Assembly: GCA_942491485.1 (NCBI GenBank)
Contig: CALOAX010000010.1
Coordinates: 62,001 to 126,000 of the forward strand
DNA from: Desulfoluna sp942491485
GTDB taxonomy: Bacteria > Desulfobacterota > Desulfobacteria > Desulfobacterales > Desulfolunaceae
DNA: 64,000 nucleotides
Direction of reading: 5' to 3'
In this document: positions 9,643-17,831 of the stretch, one piece after another
How the letters are laid out: each line of letters begins with the position of its first letter
How positions within the stretch are numbered: the stretch's first letter is position 1
Program-made: the position numbers and the translations under genes
Notes under the pieces: generated by a model
Database searches by the model: none
What the model was told of the DNA's origin: nothing
What the model saw: only the letters and a program-made list of their open reading frames with translations

Positions 9643-9693
9643 CTTTTTGTGAACTGAACCGTTACCCTTTCCCCATAGCATGTCCCCTGTCAT

Positions 9694-9906
9694 TCAAATC
9701 CCTTCAAACATGATGTCTTCTCCGGAAATCCCCAGTAACAAAGCGAGTTCTTCCTTCAGTTCGTGAAGGCTGGTGAAGCGCCTGTCCGGTGGCAGGTACT
9801 GGGCGAGATCGTTCTGGGATTCATCCGTCAGGGAGAGGACCCGGAAGGTATCGTAGAACCCTTCGTATTCTGCAACCTCCCACTCAATATCAGTATAGAT
9901 GTACAT
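9694..9906 (-). CDS. Small acidic protein, 70 aa
   Basis: Begins MYIYTDIEWEVAEYEGFY and ends EDIMFEGI. It is strongly acidic, with no membrane segment. The start at 9906 is 4 nt after the stop of the phospholipase gene and has AAGGT upstream, so the two are probably cotranscribed and translationally coupled. I do not recognise the family. A longer frame upstream to 10113 overlaps the phospholipase gene in another frame and is not credible. Confidence 0.65.
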   Translation of the reverse strand: MYIYTDIEWEVAEYEGFYDTFRVLSLTDESQNDLAQYLPPDRRFTSLHELKEELALLLGISGEDIMFEGI

Positions 9907-9910
9907 AGGG

Positions 9911-10729
9911 CTACCTTGTGAGCATGATCCCCGCCCCCACACGAGTCTGGGAGCGGTTGTAGTCGATGAGGCTGTCGCCGTAGCCGTGAAAGGCCTGGAC
10001 CATGAAGAAGGCGCCGCCTTTGGTGATGGGGATGCTCCAGGTGAGTCGTGCCGCCCCCTTTGCTTCTCGAATGTTCCCCCGGGCCATGAGGTGGACGAGC
10101 TGTTCCCCGGCAAACTGGTATTTGATGTTGAACTCGCTGTAACCCATGTAGTCGGCGATGTCGGGGTTGTCGCTGCCGCTCACCCCGTCGTCCGGGGTCT
10201 CTTTGCTCTCCGGTGTAATGTACCAGAGCTTGAGCCAGAGGAGAAGGTCACCGCCTGCATAGAAGGGGGTGATGTAAACCCGGTTCCAGCTTCGTGAATC
10301 GGGCATGTCCTGGCCGTTGGATTCGTGTTCGAACCCGATGTCAAAACCGAGGTTGCTCATGATGGGGCCGCTGCCCAGGAACTGCAACCGATCGTCTCCC
10401 GGCATGAACCGATAGAAGAGTTCGGGGTTGTAGTTTGTCTCCCGGAACGGGTTTGACTCTTCTTCATTGTAAGCCTGCCAGAAGGATTTTTGGGTGTATG
10501 CGACGTAAAACCCGGTGTCCATGATCTGCTTCTTGATGCTGACCTGAAAGACCATCTCGGTCTCTTTGCTGTGGTACTCATCGGACCAGGTGGCGGGCAT
10601 CACCCAGGTGGCCTTGTGCCGGGAGATTCCTTCGGCCATATCGGTGATGGTGTAGTCCATGGCGTGGGCTGGAAGTCCCATGAGAAGCCCCGCAAAAGTC
10701 AGAAGGACAAAGAAAAGGCGTCTGTGCAT
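9911..10729 (-). CDS. pldA: Outer-membrane phospholipase A (OMPLA family), copy 1
   Basis: A 272-residue exported protein with the signal peptide MHRRLFFVLLTFAGLLMG ending at AHA. The OMPLA active site is complete: FEHESNG gives His135 and Ser137, and SRSWNR gives Asn149, exactly 12 residues after the Ser as in the E. coli enzyme (His142/Ser144/Asn156). It should be a calcium-dependent, dimer-activated phospholipase in a 12-strand beta-barrel. I chose the ATG at 10729 because GAGGG lies about 6 nt upstream and the signal peptide starts there; 10789 and 10741 are other in-frame starts. A second paralogue lies directly upstream. Confidence 0.87.
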   Translation of the reverse strand: MHRRLFFVLLTFAGLLMGLPAHAMDYTITDMAEGISRHKATWVMPATWSDEYHSKETEMVFQVSIKKQIMDTGFYVAYTQKSFWQAYNEEESNPFRETNYNPELFYRFMPGDDRLQFLGSGPIMSNLGFDIGFEHESNGQDMPDSRSWNRVYITPFYAGGDLLLWLKLWYITPESKETPDDGVSGSDNPDIADYMGYSEFNIKYQFAGEQLVHLMARGNIREAKGAARLTWSIPITKGGAFFMVQAFHGYGDSLIDYNRSQTRVGAGIMLTR

Positions 10730-10929
10730 TTGGGCCCTCATTGGTGATGAGTGTGGGTGAATGGTTTGATTAATACTGGATGATAGCATGAAGAGAAAAC
10801 AGGGGGAAGCTCAAGGGGGGCATTCATCGATTGATAGGTTTGTATTGCTCAGGTTGTTCACAACGGGCCAAGTGAGGCAGGCCTTCGACAGGGGGAAGGG
10901 CAGGGGTTGCGCCGCCGTGTTCAACCATC

Positions 10930-11019
10930 ACGGGCGAAGCCCGTCGGCGAATGTGATCAGCCCGAGGTACGAGGGCTGCGAGCATTCGCAAACCTGGGGC
11001 CCAGGGGATCATCCCCTGG
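10930..11019 (-). repeat. Composite repeat abutting the stop codon of OMPLA copy 2
   Basis: The tail ACGGGC-GAA-GCCCGT is at 10930-10944. The stem GCGAATG/CATTCGC (10947-10953, 10983-10989) has inner TCAGCCC and GGGCT around GAGGTACGA. The head hairpin CCAGGGGAT-C-ATCCCCTGG (11001-11019) has a changed pair relative to the usual CCAGGGGC and touches the stop codon at 11020. The GCCGCCGGAGGC boundary is missing. Confidence 0.85.
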
Positions 11020-11892
11020 TTATCGGGAAAACATGATGCCTGCGCCCACGCGGGTGATGGAGCGGTCGTAGTCGATAAGGCTTTCACCGTACCCGTGAAA
11101 GCCCCGGACCATGAAAAAGGCGCCGCCCTGGGTGATGGGAATACTCCAGGTGAGGCTCACGGCCCCTTTGTGCGTCCGGGGGTTGCCACGGGCCATGAGG
11201 TGGAACAGCTGTTCCCACTCGGTTTGGTACCGGATGTTGAACTCTCCATAGCCCATGTAGTCGGCGATGTCGGGGTTGTTGCTGCCGCTTTTGCCGTCTT
11301 CGGGAATCTCTTTACTGTCTTCGGTGATGTACCACATCTTCAGAGAGAGCAGGAGGTTGTCGTTGGCGTAATAAGGCGTGAAATATGCGCGGTTCCAACT
11401 CCGGGATTCGGGCATGGAGCGGCCATTGGACTCATGCTCAAAACCAAAGTCCGCCCCCAGGCTGTCGATGACGGGACCGTTTCCGAGGTATTGCATCAGG
11501 GCGTTGCCGGGTTTGATCCGATAAAAGATCTCGGGATTGTAGTTGGTTTCCCGGAAAGGGGAGGACTCTTCGTTGTTGTACGCCTGCCAGAAAGACTTTT
11601 GGGTATAGGCAACGTAAAGTCCTGTATTCATGATCTGCTTTTTTACGCTGATCTGAAAAACCACTTCGGACTCATCATCGTTGTATTCATTGGCCCAGGA
11701 TCCGGGCATAAGCCAGGTGGGTTTGTGGAGGGATACCCCGTCGGCCACATGGTTGATATGGTCACTTGCGCTTACGGGGATTGAAACGAGAAGACTCACC
11801 ACCAAAAAAAACACACATAAAAAACATCTGAATAACGTCAATCTAAAACTGCCTTGCTGTAACGGGTTGTCTATTATACCGCCCATGGACAC
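11020..11892 (-). CDS. pldA: Outer-membrane phospholipase A (OMPLA family), copy 2
   Basis: A close paralogue of the gene at 9911; long identical blocks such as YVAYTQKSFWQAYN, FRETNYNPE and NPDIADYMGY are shared. The active site is intact (FEHESNG: His153, Ser155; SRSWNR: Asn167, numbered from the GTG). The N-terminus has a hydrophobic signal ending at VSA. The start is ambiguous: GTG at 11892 follows AAAGGA; ATG at 11886 is alternative; a TTG further in would also leave a good signal peptide. A palindrome GGACAC-CT-GTGTCC (11887-11900) overlaps the GTG. The tandem pair suggests local duplication. Confidence 0.87.
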   Translation of the reverse strand: MSMGGIIDNPLQQGSFRLTLFRCFLCVFFLVVSLLVSIPVSASDHINHVADGVSLHKPTWLMPGSWANEYNDDESEVVFQISVKKQIMNTGLYVAYTQKSFWQAYNNEESSPFRETNYNPEIFYRIKPGNALMQYLGNGPVIDSLGADFGFEHESNGRSMPESRSWNRAYFTPYYANDNLLLSLKMWYITEDSKEIPEDGKSGSNNPDIADYMGYGEFNIRYQTEWEQLFHLMARGNPRTHKGAVSLTWSIPITQGGAFFMVRGFHGYGESLIDYDRSITRVGAGIMFSR

Positions 11893-12071
11893 AGGTGTCC
11901 TTTTTTAAAGGGCTTCTCACGCCGGGAGGGGATCCTCTATCGGCTTACTGGGCCGTTGTGCTTACTACATAACGGCTTTCTCATCGTTTCCCTTGAGGGA
12001 ATAATTGCAACGTCAGGCGGAGCGACTCCGTTTGATTTGCCTTTTGTGAACAACGTGGGATAAAACGCCAT

Positions 12072-12242
12072 GCCTCCGGCGGCAAGGTGAGCCACCTTGA
12101 ACGCAAGTTGCGAATGTGCCTGTCCCTCGCGCCTCGAGGCAAATCACATCCGCTTTTCGTTGGGTGTGAATCCGGAATTATGTATCAAGACCTGTTTGTC
12201 AAACCTTTCAGGAGTTTGGCCCCCGGCAGGGCCGCCGGAGGC
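12072..12242 (+). repeat. Type I repeat unit (171 bp) with 12-bp inverted ends
   Basis: It runs from GCCTCCGGCGGC (12072-12083) to GCCGCCGGAGGC (12231-12242). Order: the hairpin CAAGGTG-AGC-CACCTTG, a degenerate stem-loop with CCTCGCGCCTCG, a 45-nt spacer, then a CAAAC...GTTTG hairpin and a GGCCCCCGGCAGGGCC hairpin. It lies 7 nt before the hrpA stop. The rest of the gap 11893-12249 holds no gene that I can see. Confidence 0.85.
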
Positions 12243-12249
12243 ACAGCGT

Positions 12250-15200
12250 TTAGATCATCACCTCGATTTCCAGGATCTGTTTGTTGAGGCGTTTGGCCGA
12301 GACTTTTTCCCGGGTGCCGACCTCCTGGGCGTAGACGGAGATTTTGAACTCTTCGATGGACCAGAAAAGGGCTTCGATGGCCTCTTTCTTCTCTTCGGAC
12401 GAGTCCGGGTTAAGGGAGGCGACGAGGCTGTTGAGGGCCTTTACGAAGGGGGCGACCTCACGCGCTTTGGCGCGGTCCTTTTCCGGGGCGTCAAAGGCGC
12501 GCTTGGCGCGCAGGGCAATGGCGCGGATATGGCGTTCGAGCTGGGACAGGCGCCCCGGCTCGTAGAGGGCGATGAAGTTTTTTGGCACGAGGAGGTCCAG
12601 CTCGTTGCGCAGCATCCCGGTTAAGAGCTGACCCGCGGGCGTTTTGGCCCGTCTCAGCTCCTCGGTGTAAATGAGGGCGCTGGTGTCGTGGTATTGGTCC
12701 AGGATGGTCTCCACGGCGGCGAGAAGCGAAGAGCCCGTGGCGTAGAGCTTTTGTGAGGCCTCTTGGAGATGGGCTTCAAAGGCGGTGCGGCTGCGCAGGT
12801 CAGAGGGGAAGAGCAGCTCGGTTGTTTTGCCCGCCAGGGCCTCGGTGATGGCGACGTCCCCATTAAAATAGGCGGCGCGTTTTTTTGAGGTTCCGGTGAG
12901 TTTGAGATCCTTGGAGAGGCTCTTAACCTCTTTGGATAGCTGCATGGCCGTAAGGGCGGCGACTCCTTTTTTATGGAGTCGAAAGGCTTCTCGATCGTGG
13001 CGGTGAAGGGTCAGTGCGATCCCGTCTTTGGTTACCGTAAGCGCGGGGTAGGCAAAGAGGCCGCCATGGGCGGGCACCTTTTCCGGGATTTCATCCATGG
13101 GCCAGTCGGTGAGGCCGTGCTTTTCCCATGTTCGTTTGAGTTTTTGAAAGACGTCGTCTTTGGGAAGCGCCTCTTCCGTACGGGTGAGAAGAACCGACTT
13201 GTCCCGTGAAGCGGCCAGCTCTTTGCCTTTTGCGCCGGTGACGGCGATGCGCACCTTGAGGTGGTCGTCGATGGCGTCTCCCCGCCAGGCGTTGGGAGGG
13301 ATGCGTACCCCGAACCGTTTGGCAATAAAGGAGCCCAGGGCGGTGATGAGGGGGCGGGTGGGGAAGGCTCCCTGCTTGAGGATGTTAAGTTCTTCCATCT
13401 CTGCGGAGATGACGCTCACGGTATCGGAGACGGGCACCAGCCGTTTTCGGTGCTCCTTGGGAAGCCCCTTGATCATGGCCTCGATCTTTTCAGCCATGAG
13501 GCCGGGAACCACCCAGTCCAGGGCCTCTTTGGAGAGGGCCTGGGCAGAGTGTGCGGGGACCTCTATGGTGACGCCGTCCTTCTCTTTGCCCGGTTCAAAG
13601 GCGTAGGAGAGGGAGAAGGTCCCCCCGCCCACGGTGATGCCCTTGGGAAAGGCGTCAAGCTCATCGGTCTCCGGGGTGTAGCGGGCGATGGCTTCCGGGT
13701 CCATCTTCAGGTGGGCATCTCCCCCCTTCTCCTTGATGCGGCGGGTAAGGGTGCGAATGTCCCAGACGTTTGTGACTTTTTCGGCGTAAAAGGCAAAGAG
13801 GTCCTCCTCGCTGATGAGGATGTCCCGTCTTCGGATGCGGTCTTCCACCTCACGCACGTCGTCGATGAGGGCCCGGTTGTGGGCAAGGAAGGAGAAGTTA
13901 CGGTTTCCCTTGGGGACATCGAGGTCCCCTTCTACCAGGGCACTTCGAATGAAGAGGCGGGTGGCCTCTTCGGGGTCGATGGGTCCGAAGAGCACTTTTC
14001 GATTCGCGGCGAGGATGAGGCCGAAGAGGGTCACCTGTTCGTCGGCCACCACGGCACCCATTTTCTTTTCCCATCGGGGATTGGAGTAGGATCGCTTGAT
14101 CAGCTCTTTTCCCAGCTCTTCCAGCCAGTCCGAATCGATGCGTGCGACGTTCCTGGCAAACAGCCTTGATGTCTCCACCATTTCCGAGGCCACAATCCAG
14201 TTTCCCCCTTTGTTGAAGAGGCCCGAGCCGGGGAAGATCATCACCTCGCGCCCTTTGGTGGCGTTGTAGAGGTTCTTCTCTTTGACGGTGGCGATGCTGG
14301 AGAGGTAGCCGGCCAGAATGGATTTGTGGATGGCGGTGTACTCGGTTCCGAAGGTCGCCTTTTTGTTGGTCTTGTCTGTCGGGTCCGACGAGGGGGTGCT
14401 GCGCTGGGGCAGGGCAAACTCTTTGGCGATTCGGGAGAGCTGGCCGTGGATATCGAGCCATTCGCGAATGCGCAGAAAGGAGATGTAGTTCTCCTTGCAG
14501 AAGCTCTTCATGAGGCCCGATTTTCTGGATCCCCCCATGTGCTCCTGAAACCGCCTCCAGATGTTGAGGACCGTGATAAAATCCGAGAGGGGGTCTTTGA
14601 AGGCGGCGTGCTTCTGGTCGGCCTGGGTCTCTTTGCCTTCGGGGCGCTCCCTGGGGTCCCGAATGGTCAGGGCCGAGATGATCACCAGCACTTCTTCCAT
14701 GCAGCCGTTGTGGGATGCTTCGATGAGGATTCGGGCAAGCTTGGGGTCCACAGGAATGGCGGCCATGATCCGGCCGGTTTCCGTGAGCTGGTGTCGGACC
14801 TCGCCCTCACGGCCTTTGACTTCATGGATGGCGCCCAGCTCCAGGAGGGTTTGAAAGCCGTCGGCAATGCTCTGAGGGGATGGTGGGTCCACAAAGGGGA
14901 ATTTCTCCACCCGCCCGAGCCGGAGGGAGAGCATGCGCAGGATGACCTCAGCCAGGTTGGCCCTTAAGATCTCCGGCAGGGTGAAGAGGGGGCGGCTGTT
15001 GTATGAGGCCTCGTCAAAGAGCCGGACGCAGATGCCGTTTTCCACTCGGCCGCAGCGCCCTTTGCGCTGATCGGCGCTGGAGCGTGAGATCTCCATGACG
15101 GGGAGGCTGGTGGTCCGGGTGCGCGGTGAGTACCGGGGGATTCGGGCGATGCCCGTATCGATGACGTACTTGATGCCGGGGATGGTGATGGAGGTTTCCG

Positions 15201-16248
15201 CTACGTTGGTGGAAACGATCACTTTTCGGCCATAGGCACTCTGGAACACCCGTTTCTGGTCTGCGGCGGAGAGGCGGGCGTAGAGGGGCAGCACCGTCAT
15301 GGCCTTGTGCCGCCTGCCCTCGATCATGTCGCACGCCTCTTTGATGTCGGCTTCCGTGGGCATGAAGATGAGGATGTCGCCGTAGGGCCCTAAAGCCACC
15401 AAGTCGTCCAGGGCCTGGACGGCGGCATCCACGTAGCTGTCGTCTTTGGATTCGAGGGGCCGGTGGATCATCTCCACGGGGAAGGTGCGGCCCGACACCT
15501 CGATGATGGGGGCGCCATCAAAGGCCTTGGAAAACTTTTCGGTGTCGATGGTGGCAGAGGTGACGATCACCTTCAAGTCCCGCCGTTTTTTTACCAGGGT
15601 GCGCAGGATGCCGAGGATAAAATCGATGTTTAAGCTTCGCTCATGGGCCTCATCCACGATGATGGTGTCGTAGGAGGAGAGGAAGGGGTCCCCTTGCGCT
15701 TCGGCCAGGAGGATGCCGTCGGTCATGAGGCGGATGGTGCCGTCCTTGTCCCCGGTTTCGTGGAATCGGATTTTGTAGCCGACGCTTTTGCCCGGCTCCT
15801 CTCCCATCTCTTCGGCCAGGCGGTTGGCCACAGAAACGGCTGCGATACGCCGGGGCTGGGTGACGGCAATGAGGCCGCCCGTGCCCCTGCCTGCCTCCAC
15901 GCAGAATTTAGGGATCTGGGTGGTCTTGCCCGAGCCGGTTTCGCCGGAGATGATCACCACCTGGTTTTTCCGGATGGTCTCAACGATCTCTTCACGGCGG
16001 GCTGTGACGGGGAGATCCTGGTTGTAGTTGAGTGCAGGGGGATTTTGCTGGCGGCGCGTCCTCTCGTCCATGGAGGTGGAGAGGCGTCCCTTCAGTGCGG
16101 TCAGCTTGTGAACCGCTTTGTCATCGGGCTCTTTGATGCGCTGCAGATTTTTCAGGTCTCGACGCAACGGGTGGCGGTCTTTGATCATGATGCGGCCAAG
16201 GGAACGCAAGGCCTTTTCCAGCTCTCTTTTAAACGCCTTTGATTCCAT
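12250..16248 (-). CDS. hrpA: ATP-dependent RNA helicase HrpA (DEAH box)
   Basis: A 1332-residue cytoplasmic 3'-to-5' RNA helicase of the long bacterial HrpA class. Motif I GETGSGKT is at 102-109 and the DEAH box at 199-202. SATIDTEKFS, NVAETSITIPG and QRKGRCGRVENG (motif VI region) are visible. The ratchet and OB regions and the long C-terminal HrpA-specific domain follow. The ATG at 16248 has AGGAG upstream; the longer frame to 16329 lacks a matching ribosome site. The length is normal. The gene lies 107 nt after the HAMP-domain gene and probably has its own promoter or shares that one. Confidence 0.94.
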   Translation of the reverse strand: MESKAFKRELEKALRSLGRIMIKDRHPLRRDLKNLQRIKEPDDKAVHKLTALKGRLSTSMDERTRRQQNPPALNYNQDLPVTARREEIVETIRKNQVVIISGETGSGKTTQIPKFCVEAGRGTGGLIAVTQPRRIAAVSVANRLAEEMGEEPGKSVGYKIRFHETGDKDGTIRLMTDGILLAEAQGDPFLSSYDTIIVDEAHERSLNIDFILGILRTLVKKRRDLKVIVTSATIDTEKFSKAFDGAPIIEVSGRTFPVEMIHRPLESKDDSYVDAAVQALDDLVALGPYGDILIFMPTEADIKEACDMIEGRRHKAMTVLPLYARLSAADQKRVFQSAYGRKVIVSTNVAETSITIPGIKYVIDTGIARIPRYSPRTRTTSLPVMEISRSSADQRKGRCGRVENGICVRLFDEASYNSRPLFTLPEILRANLAEVILRMLSLRLGRVEKFPFVDPPSPQSIADGFQTLLELGAIHEVKGREGEVRHQLTETGRIMAAIPVDPKLARILIEASHNGCMEEVLVIISALTIRDPRERPEGKETQADQKHAAFKDPLSDFITVLNIWRRFQEHMGGSRKSGLMKSFCKENYISFLRIREWLDIHGQLSRIAKEFALPQRSTPSSDPTDKTNKKATFGTEYTAIHKSILAGYLSSIATVKEKNLYNATKGREVMIFPGSGLFNKGGNWIVASEMVETSRLFARNVARIDSDWLEELGKELIKRSYSNPRWEKKMGAVVADEQVTLFGLILAANRKVLFGPIDPEEATRLFIRSALVEGDLDVPKGNRNFSFLAHNRALIDDVREVEDRIRRRDILISEEDLFAFYAEKVTNVWDIRTLTRRIKEKGGDAHLKMDPEAIARYTPETDELDAFPKGITVGGGTFSLSYAFEPGKEKDGVTIEVPAHSAQALSKEALDWVVPGLMAEKIEAMIKGLPKEHRKRLVPVSDTVSVISAEMEELNILKQGAFPTRPLITALGSFIAKRFGVRIPPNAWRGDAIDDHLKVRIAVTGAKGKELAASRDKSVLLTRTEEALPKDDVFQKLKRTWEKHGLTDWPMDEIPEKVPAHGGLFAYPALTVTKDGIALTLHRHDREAFRLHKKGVAALTAMQLSKEVKSLSKDLKLTGTSKKRAAYFNGDVAITEALAGKTTELLFPSDLRSRTAFEAHLQEASQKLYATGSSLLAAVETILDQYHDTSALIYTEELRRAKTPAGQLLTGMLRNELDLLVPKNFIALYEPGRLSQLERHIRAIALRAKRAFDAPEKDRAKAREVAPFVKALNSLVASLNPDSSEEKKEAIEALFWSIEEFKISVYAQEVGTREKVSAKRLNKQILEIEVMI

Positions 16249-16355
16249 GCGTCTCCTGCTCTCTTTGTAAAAATATTCCGGGGTTGCAGCTTGTGGCACC
16301 CCGTTTCGGCAGGGACACTTTAATGACAATAGAGAGTAAAATCAAGGGCAGGAGG

Positions 16356-16922
16356 TTACAGGTGAAAAGCCTCCACAAGTTCGTTGACTTTTTCACTCTG
16401 TTTCCGGGCTTGGCCCAGCGCCTCGGGGGTAGGGTTCGCCTCGGCTTTTTTCAGGCTCTCTTCCAGGGCGTGGCTCTCCTCTTGGATAGCGGTGACGTGG
16501 TCTTTCAGGTTGTCCAGTACCTCGTTGATCATCTCCGCTTCATCGTTGAGGTAGTCGTTTTTCCTCAGGTGGATTCTTCGGGTAAAGTCCCCGTCGGCCA
16601 TGCGCTCGAATGTGTGGGTGAAGTTGACCAGGGGGCCGCAGACGCGGTGTGTCATGAGGACCAGGTGGACGAAAAAGAGAAGAAAGAGGAACAGAACTGC
16701 CGGCACAAGGCGTTGGGCCAGGAGAATGAATGTCTGGGCGGATTGGTACTGCACATGGGGGTCCGTGGTGCCGAACATGGTGTTCAGTACGGGCAGAAGG
16801 GTCACGGCGAGGGTGATGGCCAGCATGATGGCCATGTACCCCAGGCTGATAAAGACAAGTTTTAACTGCAGGGATCGGTTGATGAAGAGGTTTTTCAGCT
16901 GTCGTTTATGCTCTTGTGGCAT
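16356..16922 (-). CDS. Membrane protein with a HAMP domain and no output domain
   Basis: 188 residues starting MPQEHKRQLKNLFINR. There are two membrane segments (about 20-45 and 70-95), then a HAMP linker (HRVCGPLVNFTHTFERMADGDFTRRIHL) and a helical, probably coiled-coil tail rich in Glu and Lys. No kinase, methyl-accepting or cyclase domain follows. It begins 7 nt after the preceding membrane gene, so the two form an operon. It may pass a signal to a separate partner; function unknown. Confidence 0.8.
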   Translation of the reverse strand: MPQEHKRQLKNLFINRSLQLKLVFISLGYMAIMLAITLAVTLLPVLNTMFGTTDPHVQYQSAQTFILLAQRLVPAVLFLFLLFFVHLVLMTHRVCGPLVNFTHTFERMADGDFTRRIHLRKNDYLNDEAEMINEVLDNLKDHVTAIQEESHALEESLKKAEANPTPEALGQARKQSEKVNELVEAFHL

Positions 16923-16929
16923 GGCGTCC

Positions 16930-17391
16930 CTACCTTTCAATGATTTTGTCGGTTGCAAAGCTGTATTCATAGACGGTATCGGACCGCTTGTGCTTGGCCT
17001 GCATGGTAAATGGGTTGCTCATGTTGTATGGGTCCTCCGGAGCCCCGGCCACAATGGTGATGGAGACCCCCTTGGAGAGGGTGTAGTCAGAAAGGTCAAT
17101 GGTTGAAGGGAGGCCGTCGTTTCGTATGGATTCCCCCTGTTCTCCGATGCAGGTGCCATTCATTGAAAAATGGAATTTCTGGAAATCGGCAAACAATTGG
17201 AGATCGTGGCGTGCGGTGATGTCGAAGGCCGAACCGCTGGTGGCTTTAAGGAAAATGGCTCCCCCCACAAAGATAAGGGCCGTGACAATGGCAACGATGG
17301 ACAGCTGCAAAGGGGTGAAGACGGGTTTGCGCTCACGTTTGGGGGTGGGCTTTGCATAGGGGCGTCGTCGGGGATTTTTCCGAACGTTCAT
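16930..17391 (-). CDS. Single-pass membrane protein of unknown function
   Basis: 153 residues. The N-terminus is very basic (MNVRKNPRRRPYAKPTPKR), followed by one transmembrane helix (LSIVAIVTALIFVGGAIFL) and a soluble, presumably extracytoplasmic domain of about 95 residues containing a single Cys. The layout is pilin-like, but no prepilin peptidase signature is evident. First gene of a two-gene unit with the HAMP protein. The upstream region to 17831 holds no other gene. Confidence 0.75.
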   Translation of the reverse strand: MNVRKNPRRRPYAKPTPKRERKPVFTPLQLSIVAIVTALIFVGGAIFLKATSGSAFDITARHDLQLFADFQKFHFSMNGTCIGEQGESIRNDGLPSTIDLSDYTLSKGVSITIVAGAPEDPYNMSNPFTMQAKHKRSDTVYEYSFATDKIIER

Positions 17392-17773
17392 GGCTTCCCT
17401 TTCGTGGGGCAACGGCCCCGGTTGGACGGCACAGATACCGGATAGTATGACGTCTCCGAATGACTTGTTGAGAACTGGATATTGGTACGGTATTGACTCC
17501 CTCGCCCCGGACTGTGGAAGGACTTCACGCAATCGTCCCCATCGGTTGCCGGAGTGAACGAGTTAAGGCTGATATTCAGGGGGAGGGCGGGTGAACGCGG
17601 CACCCAATCTCGAAATTATGCGATAATTTTCTTTGAATCGCAATACATAAATGGGTTTTTAGGATTGGTAAAAAATCGAGTCAATGGGAAGGTAACAGCT
17701 GGGGCGAAAGACGTTCAAGTAGCAATAAACTATGCGTAGGGGGTAATGATTGTGTTGTGCATATTTTGTGGTA

Positions 17774-17814
17774 ACCCCTGCGTGATGGGGATTTTTGGGA
17801 TATCACGCAGGGGT
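17774..17814 (-). terminator. 13-bp hairpin downstream of the acetyl-CoA hydrolase gene
   Basis: ACCCCTGCGTGAT (17774-17786) pairs perfectly with ATCACGCAGGGGT (17802-17814), 18 nt after the stop codon. No long U-run follows in the minus direction. The loop contains a T-run. Probably a transcript-end or 3'-stabilising hairpin. Confidence 0.55.
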
Positions 17815-17831
17815 GGCACGAGTAATCCGGG

